Origin: an uncultured Clostridia bacterium
Lineage (GTDB): Bacteria; Bacillota; Clostridia; Oscillospirales; Ruminococcaceae
Direction of reading: 5' to 3'
NCBI GenBank assembly: GCA_947631585.1
Contig: CANRLY010000077.1
Location: 1-8,217, forward strand
DNA length: 8,217 nt
Shown here: in pieces, positions 1 to 5,926 of the stretch
Numbering within the stretch: position 1 is the first letter of the stretch
How the letters are laid out: every line of letters starts with the position of its first letter
The notes under the pieces: model-generated
Told to the model about the DNA's origin: nothing
The model's input: the letters and a program-made list of their open reading frames with translations, nothing else
The model's database searches: none
Position numbers and translations under genes: made by a program

Positions 1-914
1 AGATACTTTTTTCACTTCGCTCGCCCTACCGTGAACAGCTTGAAGTTATAGGCTACCGTTTCGGAAGCGGCAGAAAGGCCTTGGCGATAGTAGGCGCAAT
101 GCGCGGCAATGAGGTTCAGCAGATGTATGTCTGTTCGCGAATGGTGCAGGCTCTGAAAAAGCTCGAAAGCGAAGGCAAAATAGCCGAGGACTGCGAAATA
201 ATGGTGATACCCTGCATAAACTACTATTCAATGAACATCGGCAAACGCTTCTGGGCGATGGACAACACCGACATAAACAGAATGTTCCCCGGCTATAATT
301 TGGGCGAAACGACCCAGCGTATCGCGGACGGGGTGTTCAGTCAGCTGCAAGGCTACGAGTACGGCATACAGCTTGCAAGCTTTTATCAGCCGGGAATTTT
401 TCTTCCCCATGTAAAAATGATGGACACCGGCTTTACAGACGCTGATATAATGAAGGATTTCGGGCTTCAGTTTGGCATAATACGCAAGCCGCGCCCGTAT
501 GATACTACGACACTCAACTACAACTGGCAGGTGTGGGAGACAAAGGCTTTCTCTGTGTATGCCAACGCGACAGACGAGGTTGACGTAAAAGCCGCCGACG
601 AAGCTGTTAACGCGATACTCAGGTTTATGAATACACGCGGAATTGTTTCCGCACACACGCCGCCGGGGTATGTAACGCTTATCCTGAATGAGGGCAACAC
701 CGAACAGATACAGTCAGAGTCGGCAGGAATGTTTTTCAGGGTCGCAAAGATAGGAGCGGCTGTCACACACGGCGACGTCCTTGGCAGGATATTCGACCCC
801 TTTGACGGAGAACTTGTTTCCGAGATAAGAACGCCGGTTTCAGGGACGGTGTATTTTTCCTATAATAGCCCTCTCATCAATGCGAAAACGGTGTGTTTTA
901 AGATAATAAAGTAA
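1..914 (+). CDS. AstE/AspA-like M14-fold protein, 5' end outside window
   Basis: The frame is open to the left edge (first whole codon at base 3), giving 303 visible codons. The TTG at 81 is internal, since homologous-looking sequence (YRE..EV.GYRFGSG) precedes it. The protein resembles the succinylglutamate desuccinylase/aspartoacylase branch of zinc carboxypeptidases: a GAMRGNE block at visible residues 31-37, then DNTDINRMFPG (DxNRxFPG is a family hallmark), TTQRIAD, RKPRPYDTTTLNYNW, and a C-terminal beta-barrel-like part (GAAVTHGDVLGRI...TPVSGTVYF) typical of AstE. The usual HGxE motif reads RGNE, and the later DLH-type His is replaced by GIQLASF, so two of the three classical zinc ligands appear absent. 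From memory, a clade of clostridial 'M14 family' proteins shares these substitutions; its substrate is unknown to me. Amidohydrolase activity should not be assumed. Only a few N-terminal residues are probably missing. Confidence 0.8.
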   Translation, partial: ILFSLRSPYREQLEVIGYRFGSGRKALAIVGAMRGNEVQQMYVCSRMVQALKKLESEGKIAEDCEIMVIPCINYYSMNIGKRFWAMDNTDINRMFPGYNLGETTQRIADGVFSQLQGYEYGIQLASFYQPGIFLPHVKMMDTGFTDADIMKDFGLQFGIIRKPRPYDTTTLNYNWQVWETKAFSVYANATDEVDVKAADEAVNAILRFMNTRGIVSAHTPPGYVTLILNEGNTEQIQSESAGMFFRVAKIGAAVTHGDVLGRIFDPFDGELVSEIRTPVSGTVYFSYNSPLINAKTVCFKIIK

Positions 915-933
915 ATATTTTACCCCAAAAGAT

Positions 934-971
934 AAAGGAGCTGCTGCAAATCCAAGCAACAGCTCCTTTTT
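934..971 (+). terminator. Intrinsic terminator, probably bidirectional
   Basis: A 10-bp perfect stem AAAGGAGCTG (934-943) / CAGCTCCTTT (960-969) is extended inward by TGC/GCA after one mismatch, with an 8-nt loop. On the plus strand it runs into T5 (967-971), 20 bases after the stop of the AstE-like gene. On the minus strand the stem is followed by an interrupted T-run (TTTATCTTTT). It sits between two converging genes, so it probably ends transcripts from both sides. Confidence 0.85.
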
Positions 972-992
972 GTAAATGTTTATTGTCCGTTG

Positions 993-2354
993 TTATTCAG
1001 TTTGCGAACCGCCAGCACCGTCAGTTGAAATTTCAGTCCGGACTGTTTCCGAAAGGGCAGTTGTGGTGGTAACAGTCGGCTTTTGCGTGGTAGTGACTGT
1101 CGGCTTTTGCGTAGTGGTGATTGTCGGCTTTTGCGTGGTGGTAACAGTCGGCTTTTGCGTGGTAGTGACTGTCGGTTTCTTCGTGGTAGTGACTGTTGGC
1201 TTCTGCGTGGTAGTGACCGTCGGCTTCTTCGTGGTAGTAACCGTCGGCTTCTGCGTGGTAGTAACTTTAGGCTTCTGCGTGGTGGTCTGTATCTCTCCAT
1301 ATTTTTCAGTGAAATACCTTTCAGCGAGCCGCCTTGCGCAGTCTCCCACCTGCTGAACAAGATCCACAGTGGGTATATACCTGACAGTTCCGCTCATCAC
1401 CACAACTATATAAGGGTATTTTCCGTCAACATAGCAGGCTTCGTGATAGTATCTTGAAACGTTCCCGTATTTTACAGCGATATCATTGCTGACGCCGATA
1501 GCGTCTCTTATGTAACAATCGGTAGAGTTGTTAAGCGCATTCCAAGCGATCTTCCAAGACTCTCCGGTGTTGGACATTTTCTGCATTTTTATAAAAGATG
1601 TCTTTACAAAGTCTGCATTCATTTCAGGGAAATGTATCAGATCGGTAAGCTGAACGTCATATCCCCAGTCACGGATCATTTTGTTGTAGCCGTCTATGCC
1701 GAACAGGTAAAGCAGCATATCGTAAGCCACATTGTCAGAATACCTCAGCGCATAGTCAATAAGCTGCCGGACGGTATACTGCTTGTTGTTGCCGCTGTAA
1801 TTGATGATACCGCTGCCGTCGTGATACCATCTTGACGCAGTGAAAGTCATGGTCTCGTCCAGACTGTGAACGCCTTTGTCCAGCTGTTTGCAGCAATAAT
1901 AAACATACGACAGCTTTATAAGACTTGCCCCGGACATTTTCTTATCTGCGTTGTAAGAATACAGCACTGTGCCGTCAACACTGTAGACCAGCACGGAACA
2001 TTCTCTCGGAAAAGCTTTGACAATGCTTTCCATCTCAGCGTATTCCGGGAATTTTTTTGTTATCGAAGAACTGCTTTCAAGAAGTTTGCTTTCAGAGTCA
2101 GCCTTGACCGTAGTCTTTTTAGTTGACGTCGCAGTTTTGGCGGTAGTTGTTTTTACAGTTGTGGAAACAGGTGGTGCGGAAGTTGCAGAGACAGCAGTTC
2201 TGTCGGACACAGTAGTTGCAGGAGCGGCGGTAACGGTTTCGGCAGCTGACGAAGCGGCATCAGTCTGGGAAACAGTGGTCTTGTCAGCAGCTTTGCCGCA
2301 GCCGGAAAAGGTCAGCGCAGCCAACATAACGACCGCCATTATTTCCTTTTTCAT
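993..2354 (-). CDS. Lipoprotein with PBP/class A beta-lactamase-like serine hydrolase domain and octapeptide-repeat tail
   Basis: 453 residues. The start at 2354 (MKKEIM...) is chosen because GGAGGA (2361-2366) lies 6 nt upstream; an in-frame ATG at 2378 has no such site. The signal peptide ends in FSGC, predicting lipidation of Cys19. A Thr/Ser/Ala-rich linker (about 20-95) precedes a serine beta-lactamase-like domain (about 102-350) with the three family motifs: S144-L-I-K147 (nucleophile and Lys), S206-D207-N208, and K295-Y296-G297 in place of KTG. No omega-loop ExxLN motif is obvious, so real beta-lactam hydrolysis is doubtful; a D-Ala-D-Ala-directed or other esterase/peptidase role in the wall is as likely. 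Residues 357-428 are nine TTTxKPxV octapeptides, then a short TTTTALSE... end with no domain after it. The tail may span or bind the wall (inference). Confidence 0.82.
   Translation of the reverse strand: MKKEIMAVVMLAALTFSGCGKAADKTTVSQTDAASSAAETVTAAPATTVSDRTAVSATSAPPVSTTVKTTTAKTATSTKKTTVKADSESKLLESSSSITKKFPEYAEMESIVKAFPRECSVLVYSVDGTVLYSYNADKKMSGASLIKLSYVYYCCKQLDKGVHSLDETMTFTASRWYHDGSGIINYSGNNKQYTVRQLIDYALRYSDNVAYDMLLYLFGIDGYNKMIRDWGYDVQLTDLIHFPEMNADFVKTSFIKMQKMSNTGESWKIAWNALNNSTDCYIRDAIGVSNDIAVKYGNVSRYYHEACYVDGKYPYIVVVMSGTVRYIPTVDLVQQVGDCARRLAERYFTEKYGEIQTTTQKPKVTTTQKPTVTTTKKPTVTTTQKPTVTTTKKPTVTTTQKPTVTTTQKPTITTTQKPTVTTTQKPTVTTTTALSETVRTEISTDGAGGSQTE
1071..1286 (-). repeat. Nine-copy 24-bp in-frame tandem repeat
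   Basis: Nine consecutive 24-bp units encode TTT[QK]KP[TK][VI] at residues 357-428 of the lipoprotein. Units differ at only a few bases, mainly Q/K at position 4 and synonymous changes, so recent expansion by slippage or unequal recombination is likely. The length is expected to vary between strains. Confidence 0.95.
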
Positions 2355-2386
2355 AGTTAGTCCTCCAGAAATTCTCATATAATGAC

Positions 2387-2415
2387 AGTTTACAACTTTT
2401 TTCTGAATTTTTCAA
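2387..2415 (-). promoter_or_regulatory. Candidate promoter of the beta-lactamase-like lipoprotein gene
   Basis: On the minus strand TTGAAA (2410-2415) and TAAACT (2387-2392) are separated by 17 bp, placing transcription start near 2380 and a leader of about 25 nt with a strong GGAGGA site. The -10 matches consensus at 4 of 6 positions. A dyad AATATG (2414-2419)/CATATT (2429-2434) abuts the -35 box and could be an operator, but this is weak evidence. Confidence 0.4.
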
Positions 2416-2459
2416 TATGCAAAATGCACATATTTTCCTTTGCTCAGCGTGCGGCTGCC

Positions 2460-2572
2460 AGCCCGACCCCCGCTGCTGACCGCCGCCGGGCGGCGGTCAG
2501 CGACCGGTTCATCATAAACTTAAATGATGAACCGACAAGCGGAGCTGAAAGCTCCGCTGCGGGGGTCGGGCT
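2460..2572. repeat. Cloverleaf-shaped inverted-repeat element (four-way junction)
   Basis: A 14-bp perfect closing stem, AGCCCGACCCCCGC (2460-2473) with GCGGGGGTCGGGCT (2559-2572), encloses three perfect hairpins. Arm A is 2475-2485/2491-2501 (11 bp, CCGGG loop). Arm B is 2505-2515/2524-2534 (11 bp, 8-nt AT loop). Arm C is 2538-2546/2550-2558 (9 bp, GAA loop). Only 1, 3, 3 and 0 nt join the stems, so 90 of 113 bases are paired with no mismatch. It lies 19 bp after the stop of the ComEA-like gene and about 45 bp before the promoter of the next gene. It is much more GC-rich than its flanks. No T-run follows on either strand and no clear target duplication flanks it. It could be a palindromic repeat/MITE-like element, a structured 3' UTR, or a noncoding RNA. 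Confidence 0.9.
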
Positions 2573-2591
2573 CCGGGATAACCGCAGTTTC

Positions 2592-3488
2592 CTACTCAAG
2601 AACGCAGTAGTCTTTGATCGCATTGAACTTTTCATATGACATGGACGCAGTTTTGTAATCCAGATCGTCTACATATAAAAGCTCCAGAACGTTTACATAT
2701 TCTCCTATCTGCTCACGGAAGTATACTATCGCTTCGGCGGTGTCATGGTCAAGCAGTAAACATTCCTCTAATTCTTCCAAAGAGGCTTCGTTGATGTTCA
2801 CAACTTTCCTCTCCGGCGCATCGGTGACGGAAGCCGCCGTGGTCGTGACCTTTCCAGCTGTGGTGGTAATGGTTACTTTCTGCTCGGTCACGCTGCCCGT
2901 AGCGGAAGTTGTCGTGATAACGCTTGTCTCCACCTCCGGCAGGGAAGTAGTCACGGCAGCCGTGGTCGTCATGTCGTCAGTTATGTAAAGATAATTTTTC
3001 AGCAATTCGTACCGCTTCTGCCCAATACCGTTTACCTGCAATAATTCCTCCAGACTGTGAAATCCGCCGTGACTGCTCCTGTAGGAAATTATCTCCGCTG
3101 CGATAACTTCCCCTATACCGCTTATGGACTCTAACTGCTCGGCGCTTACCCTGTTTATGTCAGCCGGAAAAACATACGGCTCTCTGGTAACTGAAACGGC
3201 GTGCGTTGTTGTAACAGCAGTCGTTTCCTTTTCTTTTTCGGTCGTAACAGTCGTGACCTTCGTTTCTGTCCTGCTTTCTGAAGCGGTGACCGTTTCCGTG
3301 CCTGCGCTCCTGACATCACTGTCGGGAACTGCCGTGACAGCCGTGCTGTCTGTACCTGAAATGGCTCGGTCTCTAACAGTGAGATCGCCCGACCCTCTTT
3401 CGGAAAATCCTGAGTATAACGCCGCTCCGGAAACTGCGGAGATCACTAGCGCCGCCGACATGATGAGCAAAGTGTACCTGCCTTTCAT
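2592..3488 (-). CDS. Membrane-anchored ComEA-like protein with two helix-hairpin-helix domains
   Basis: 298 residues. The ATG at 3488 is chosen because AGAGG lies 8 nt upstream; the in-frame GTG at 3497 would overlap that site. Residues 5-27 form one hydrophobic segment (uncleaved anchor or signal), followed by a Thr/Ser/Glu-rich linker. Residues 108-168 are a ComEA-type helix-hairpin-helix pair: INRVSAEQLESISGIG (hairpin at 123-126), YRSSHGGFHSLEELL, then QVNGIGQKR. A second TTT-rich linker (173-228) leads to a degenerate copy at 229-296 (VNINEASLEELEECLLLDHD, YFREQIGEYVNVLELL), where both GIG hairpins are lost. ComEA binds incoming DNA outside the membrane for natural transformation; the first domain fits that, but no comEC follows and the oligomerisation region of B. 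subtilis ComEA is absent. It may instead be an extracellular DNA-binding or scaffold protein. Confidence 0.8.
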   Translation of the reverse strand: MKGRYTLLIMSAALVISAVSGAALYSGFSERGSGDLTVRDRAISGTDSTAVTAVPDSDVRSAGTETVTASESRTETKVTTVTTEKEKETTAVTTTHAVSVTREPYVFPADINRVSAEQLESISGIGEVIAAEIISYRSSHGGFHSLEELLQVNGIGQKRYELLKNYLYITDDMTTTAAVTTSLPEVETSVITTTSATGSVTEQKVTITTTAGKVTTTAASVTDAPERKVVNINEASLEELEECLLLDHDTAEAIVYFREQIGEYVNVLELLYVDDLDYKTASMSYEKFNAIKDYCVLE

Positions 3489-3529
3489 CGGCAACACCTC
3501 TTTCTGCCAGGATCGTTATTACTAAATTT

Positions 3530-3558
3530 ATGGTACAACTTTGCGCAATAATTGTCAA
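3530..3558 (-). promoter_or_regulatory. Candidate promoter of the ComEA-like gene
   Basis: On the minus strand a perfect TTGACA -35 (3553-3558) is 17 bp from TACCAT (3530-3535, 4 of 6 to consensus), giving a start near 3523 and a leader of about 35 nt carrying the AGAGG ribosome site. The -35 forms a dyad, TGTCAA (3553-3558) / TTGACA (3564-3569), that could be a regulator site. Confidence 0.45.
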
Positions 3559-3777
3559 TATTTTTGACATAATTTGAAAATCTCCGACTGAATTTTTCCG
3601 ATAATTTGCCGAATTATTTTTATATTTTGTCAAATTATATATCACGACCCTGTATTATCCTGAAGCCCGATGACCCTGGATAATATGCTCCCATGCAGCA
3701 CCAAAATTTGCAAACTTTCTGTGGGGATTTAAATTAATTTTGCTTACTAATTCACGAAAAATTTTATCCTTAAACTA

Positions 3778-3806
3778 TTTAAAATATAGGGAATGTATGA
3801 TATAAT
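3778..3806 (+). promoter_or_regulatory. Extended -10 promoter of the PepSY protein gene
   Basis: TATAAT (3801-3806) is preceded by TGA, making an extended -10 (TGnTATAAT). TTTAAA (3778-3783) lies 17 bp upstream as a 4-of-6 -35. The start would be near 3813, giving a leader of about 73 nt containing the CGCTGCGGC direct repeats and AAAGGA (3871-3876) before the ATG. Confidence 0.7.
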
Positions 3807-3885
3807 ATGCATATAAATATATGACGCTGCGGCAGAACTCCCGTTTGCGCTGCGGCGACCTTACCATTATAAAGGATCTGTTTAT

Positions 3886-5088
3886 ATGAAAGAAAATACC
3901 GGTAAAATGAAAAAAATAATAATACTCATCGTGGCTTTACTGCTTGTTGTCGGAATAGCCGCTGCTGTGGCATATTTCGTTATCAAAAGCAACCTGATCG
4001 AAGAGGACGAAGCGCAGGAGATCGCACTTTCTGACGCAGCCCTTTCCAGTAAGGACGTGTCTGCGCTCAGGTCTGAACTTGAGTATGACGACGGATTTTT
4101 CTGCTATAAGGTGGATTTCTATAGCAATGGCGTTGAGTACGAGTACGAGATCCGTGCCAAGGACGGCGATATTGTTTCCCGTGATATTGACGGTCACGGT
4201 GCGCCTGCCGCTCCTGCTGACAGCCAGCAGGCAAACGCAGGTACGGTGACTACCTTGCCTGACGCTACCGAAGCCCCTGCGACTACCGAAGTTCCCCCAG
4301 CTACCGAAGCTCCGTCTACAACTGCCGATACCGCCGAGAGCCAGTCTCCCGACCCTGCCGATACTCCTGATACCCCTCAGACCGATTCGGGAATAATCAC
4401 CCCAGATGAGGCTAAAGCCGCCGCCCTTGCAGATGCGGCAGTTTCCCAGTCGGAAGCTACCTTTATCCAGACCCAGCTTGACTACGAAAACGGCGTGCAG
4501 GTGTACGATATAGAGTTTTATACCGTTGACAGCGTTTATGAATATTCCATAGCCGCAAGCGACGGCAAGGTGGTCAAGAAAGAGATAGATAAGTCCCACT
4601 CCGGCGGAAATACCGGCAATAACTCCGATACGGTCATGACCCCTGAGGAGGCAAGAGCCGCCGCCGTTGCAGACGCAGGACTTTCCGAAACGGCAGTCAC
4701 CTTTACCAAAACAAAGCTCGACCACGAAAACGGCGTCCGTGTTTATGAAATAGAGTTTTATACTTCTGACAGCGTGTACGACTATAATATAAACGCCTCC
4801 ACCGGCGACGTGGTCAAGAGGGAAGTGGAAAAGTCCATGAAACCTGACAACAGCTCAGGCGGAGTGATAACTCCCGATGATGCCAGAGCCGCCGCCCTTG
4901 CAGACGCCGGACTTTCCCAAGCGGAAGTCACCTTTACCAAGACCGAACTTGACCGTGACGACGGCGTTCAGGTGTACGAACTGGAATTTTATACATCTTC
5001 TCAGGAATACGACTACGAGGTCTCAGCCGGAGACGGCAAGATACTCAAAAGGGAAGTGGAAAGATTCAACGGAAGATTTGATGACTGA
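3886..5088 (+). CDS. Single-pass membrane protein with four PepSY domains
   Basis: 400 residues. The ATG at 3886 follows AAAGGA by 9 nt. A Lys-rich N-terminus and one transmembrane helix (about 10-34) place the rest outside the cell. Four PepSY-like domains follow: residues 40-102, 171-235, 251-315 and 328-392. Each has the pattern 'ITPDEAxAAALADAGLS..E..F...LD...GVxVYEIEFYT...YDY.I.A..G.V.KREVE'. The first is the most divergent and is set apart by a Pro/Thr/Glu-rich linker (103-169); the last three are close copies with short Gly/Ser/Asn linkers. PepSY domains occur in M4 protease propeptides, where they inhibit the protease, and in many Firmicute surface proteins. A protease-inhibitory or wall-associated role is inferred; no protease gene is adjacent. 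Its own promoter and terminator make it a single-gene unit. Confidence 0.88.
   Translation: MKENTGKMKKIIILIVALLLVVGIAAAVAYFVIKSNLIEEDEAQEIALSDAALSSKDVSALRSELEYDDGFFCYKVDFYSNGVEYEYEIRAKDGDIVSRDIDGHGAPAAPADSQQANAGTVTTLPDATEAPATTEVPPATEAPSTTADTAESQSPDPADTPDTPQTDSGIITPDEAKAAALADAAVSQSEATFIQTQLDYENGVQVYDIEFYTVDSVYEYSIAASDGKVVKKEIDKSHSGGNTGNNSDTVMTPEEARAAAVADAGLSETAVTFTKTKLDHENGVRVYEIEFYTSDSVYDYNINASTGDVVKREVEKSMKPDNSSGGVITPDDARAAALADAGLSQAEVTFTKTELDRDDGVQVYELEFYTSSQEYDYEVSAGDGKILKREVERFNGRFDD
4396..5061 (+). repeat. Three-unit tandem array of PepSY coding repeats
   Basis: Three 195-bp coding units begin at 4396, 4636 and 4867 (offsets of 240 and 231 bp). They share long near-identical stretches, for example around the AAALADAG and VYEIEFYT codons. 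Unit-to-unit similarity is visible in DNA as well as protein, which suggests fairly recent duplication within the gene. Confidence 0.88.
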
Positions 5089-5097
5089 TATTAAACT

Positions 5098-5122
5098 GCG
5101 GATCGGAAACGGTCCGCTTTTT
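5098..5122 (+). terminator. Intrinsic terminator after the PepSY gene
   Basis: A 7-bp stem GCGGATC (5098-5104) / GGTCCGC (5111-5117), with one G-T pair and a GGAAAC loop, is followed directly by T5. It begins 9 bases after the stop codon. Confidence 0.9.
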
Positions 5123-5197
5123 GTTGCAATAATGACTAAATTTCCGACTGCTGAATTGTTGAAAACAGACAAAATAAACTATCGCACGACAAGACTA

Positions 5198-5226
5198 TTG
5201 AATTTGTCTGAATAATATTTTATAAT
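5198..5226 (+). promoter_or_regulatory. Promoter of the four-gene cluster
   Basis: TTGAAT (5198-5203) and a perfect TATAAT (5221-5226) are spaced by 17 bp. The start would be near 5233, about 30 nt before the first ATG. AGACAAA (5167-5173) and TTTGTCT (5203-5209) form an inverted pair that reaches into the promoter and could be a regulatory dyad. No other clear promoter is seen before 7846. Confidence 0.7.
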
Positions 5227-5263
5227 TAATGTGTAAGTAAGCATTTGGAGGTATGTTAGATAT

Positions 5264-5899
5264 ATGAAATTTGAAAACACACAGGTGTGGGGTTTTGAAC
5301 ACGCTCTCAGGGGAATGAGAAATCCTATGAACTCCTGGGCAAAGTCTGACAGCGCCGCCGGTGAAGATGGATTTGTCATAGGCGAAAACGACCTGGGTCT
5401 TGCCGAAAGACTTATTGCCGGAGGAACTGAACATAGAAAATACCTCAGACAAATATTTATTTCGGTGGATATAACCGCACCTCTTTATTGGTGGAAAGAA
5501 TTTGATACATATAAGGTGGGAACTACCGCTAATTCCACCAGCACTATGCATAAACTGGCAAGTACGCCTATTACTATAGAATGTTTTGAGACTGACGATT
5601 ACTGTCCCGAACTGGAGACCGGCGGAAAACAAATGGGCGCAATAGTTGAGGAAAATTTTATACAGGTGCTGGAAACTCTCAGGCAGGAGTTTGTTAAAAC
5701 TCAGGATAAGCGGCTGTGGAAAGAACTTATCAGATGGCTGCCTGAAAGCTGGCTCCAGACAAGAACAGTCACGATGAACTACGAAAACGCCGCCAATATG
5801 TACCACCAGCGCAAGAACCATAAGCTTACCGAGTGGTCGGAGTCGTTTGTGAACTGGCTGGCTGAACTTCCGTATGCAAAAGAACTTATTATGTTTTAA
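5264..5899 (+). CDS. Divergent ThyX-like (flavin-dependent thymidylate synthase fold) protein
   Basis: 211 residues. The ATG at 5264 follows GGAGG (5247-5251) by 12 nt, a slightly long gap. Against ThyX features recalled from memory, TAPLYWWKEF (71-80) lines up with the 'VKAPIFVARQWF' strand/helix. The segment after it (T82-Y-K...N90..S93) sits where ThyX carries RHRxxSxNExSxRY. Near the C-terminus, LPESW..T..VT.NYENAANMYHQR183KNH186...W191 mirrors the ThyX 'LP..T....T.N.R....F..R...H.QWEI' block with its conserved Arg. The length also fits (about 220). The RHR flavin-binding signature is not conserved, so thymidylate synthesis is uncertain. Similar proteins occur as conserved hypotheticals in gut Firmicutes (recollection). 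It could be a ThyX relative with altered chemistry or merely the fold. Confidence 0.55.
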   Translation: MKFENTQVWGFEHALRGMRNPMNSWAKSDSAAGEDGFVIGENDLGLAERLIAGGTEHRKYLRQIFISVDITAPLYWWKEFDTYKVGTTANSTSTMHKLASTPITIECFETDDYCPELETGGKQMGAIVEENFIQVLETLRQEFVKTQDKRLWKELIRWLPESWLQTRTVTMNYENAANMYHQRKNHKLTEWSESFVNWLAELPYAKELIMF

Positions 5900-5926
5900 A
5901 TATTAATTGAAAGGCAGGAAAAAGAA

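Larger units (their letters stand above)
3489..3885. other. Divergent AT-rich intergenic region, no gene found
   Basis: 397 bp separate two diverging genes. Apart from the two promoters I see: a TGTCAA/TTGACA dyad (3553-3569); a further TGTCAA at 3628-3633; an 8-bp inverted repeat TATTATCC (3653-3660) / GGATAATA (3678-3685), whose arms are each preceded or overlapped by GACCCTG (3646-3652 and 3672-3678); a bulged CCCA..CAG / CTGTGGG pairing around 3690-3725; and a 9-bp direct repeat CGCTGCGGC (3825-3833, 3848-3856) in the leader of the PepSY gene. No convincing ORF, tRNA or known riboswitch was recognised. Confidence 0.6.

Noticed and set aside
81..83. TTG as the true start of the AstE-like gene
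   Set aside because: The frame stays open to the window edge and upstream codons encode family-like sequence; no ribosome site precedes the TTG.
1071..1286. Possible CRISPR array because of regular repeats
   Set aside because: Units are contiguous 24-bp copies with no unique spacers and are in frame in a clear coding gene.
976..1360. Plus- and minus-strand ORFs running through the 24-bp repeats, with repetitive products
   Set aside because: A 24-bp repeat keeps every frame open without stops. The lipoprotein frame has a lipobox, catalytic motifs and a ribosome site; the others have none.
2460..2572. Reading the cloverleaf as a tRNA or a Rho-independent terminator
   Set aside because: The stems are too long and no conserved tRNA loop bases are present; no T-run follows on either strand.
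2382..2639. Short ORFs on both strands across the cloverleaf (2382-2639 plus, 2444-2635 minus)
   Set aside because: Composition follows the palindromes (Ala/Arg/Ser-rich); no ribosome site or family resemblance.
3495..3497. GTG start for the ComEA-like gene
   Set aside because: It abuts the AGAGG ribosome site; the ATG at 3488 has proper spacing and begins a standard signal/anchor.
4877..5215. Plus-strand ORF inside the end of the PepSY gene and past its terminator
   Set aside because: It is a shifted frame of the PepSY repeat, with no ribosome site or recognisable protein.
5195..5821. 208-residue minus-strand ORF opposite the ThyX-like gene
   Set aside because: The plus-strand frame has a good promoter, ribosome site and family features; the reverse product is Cys/His/Phe-rich shadow sequence.
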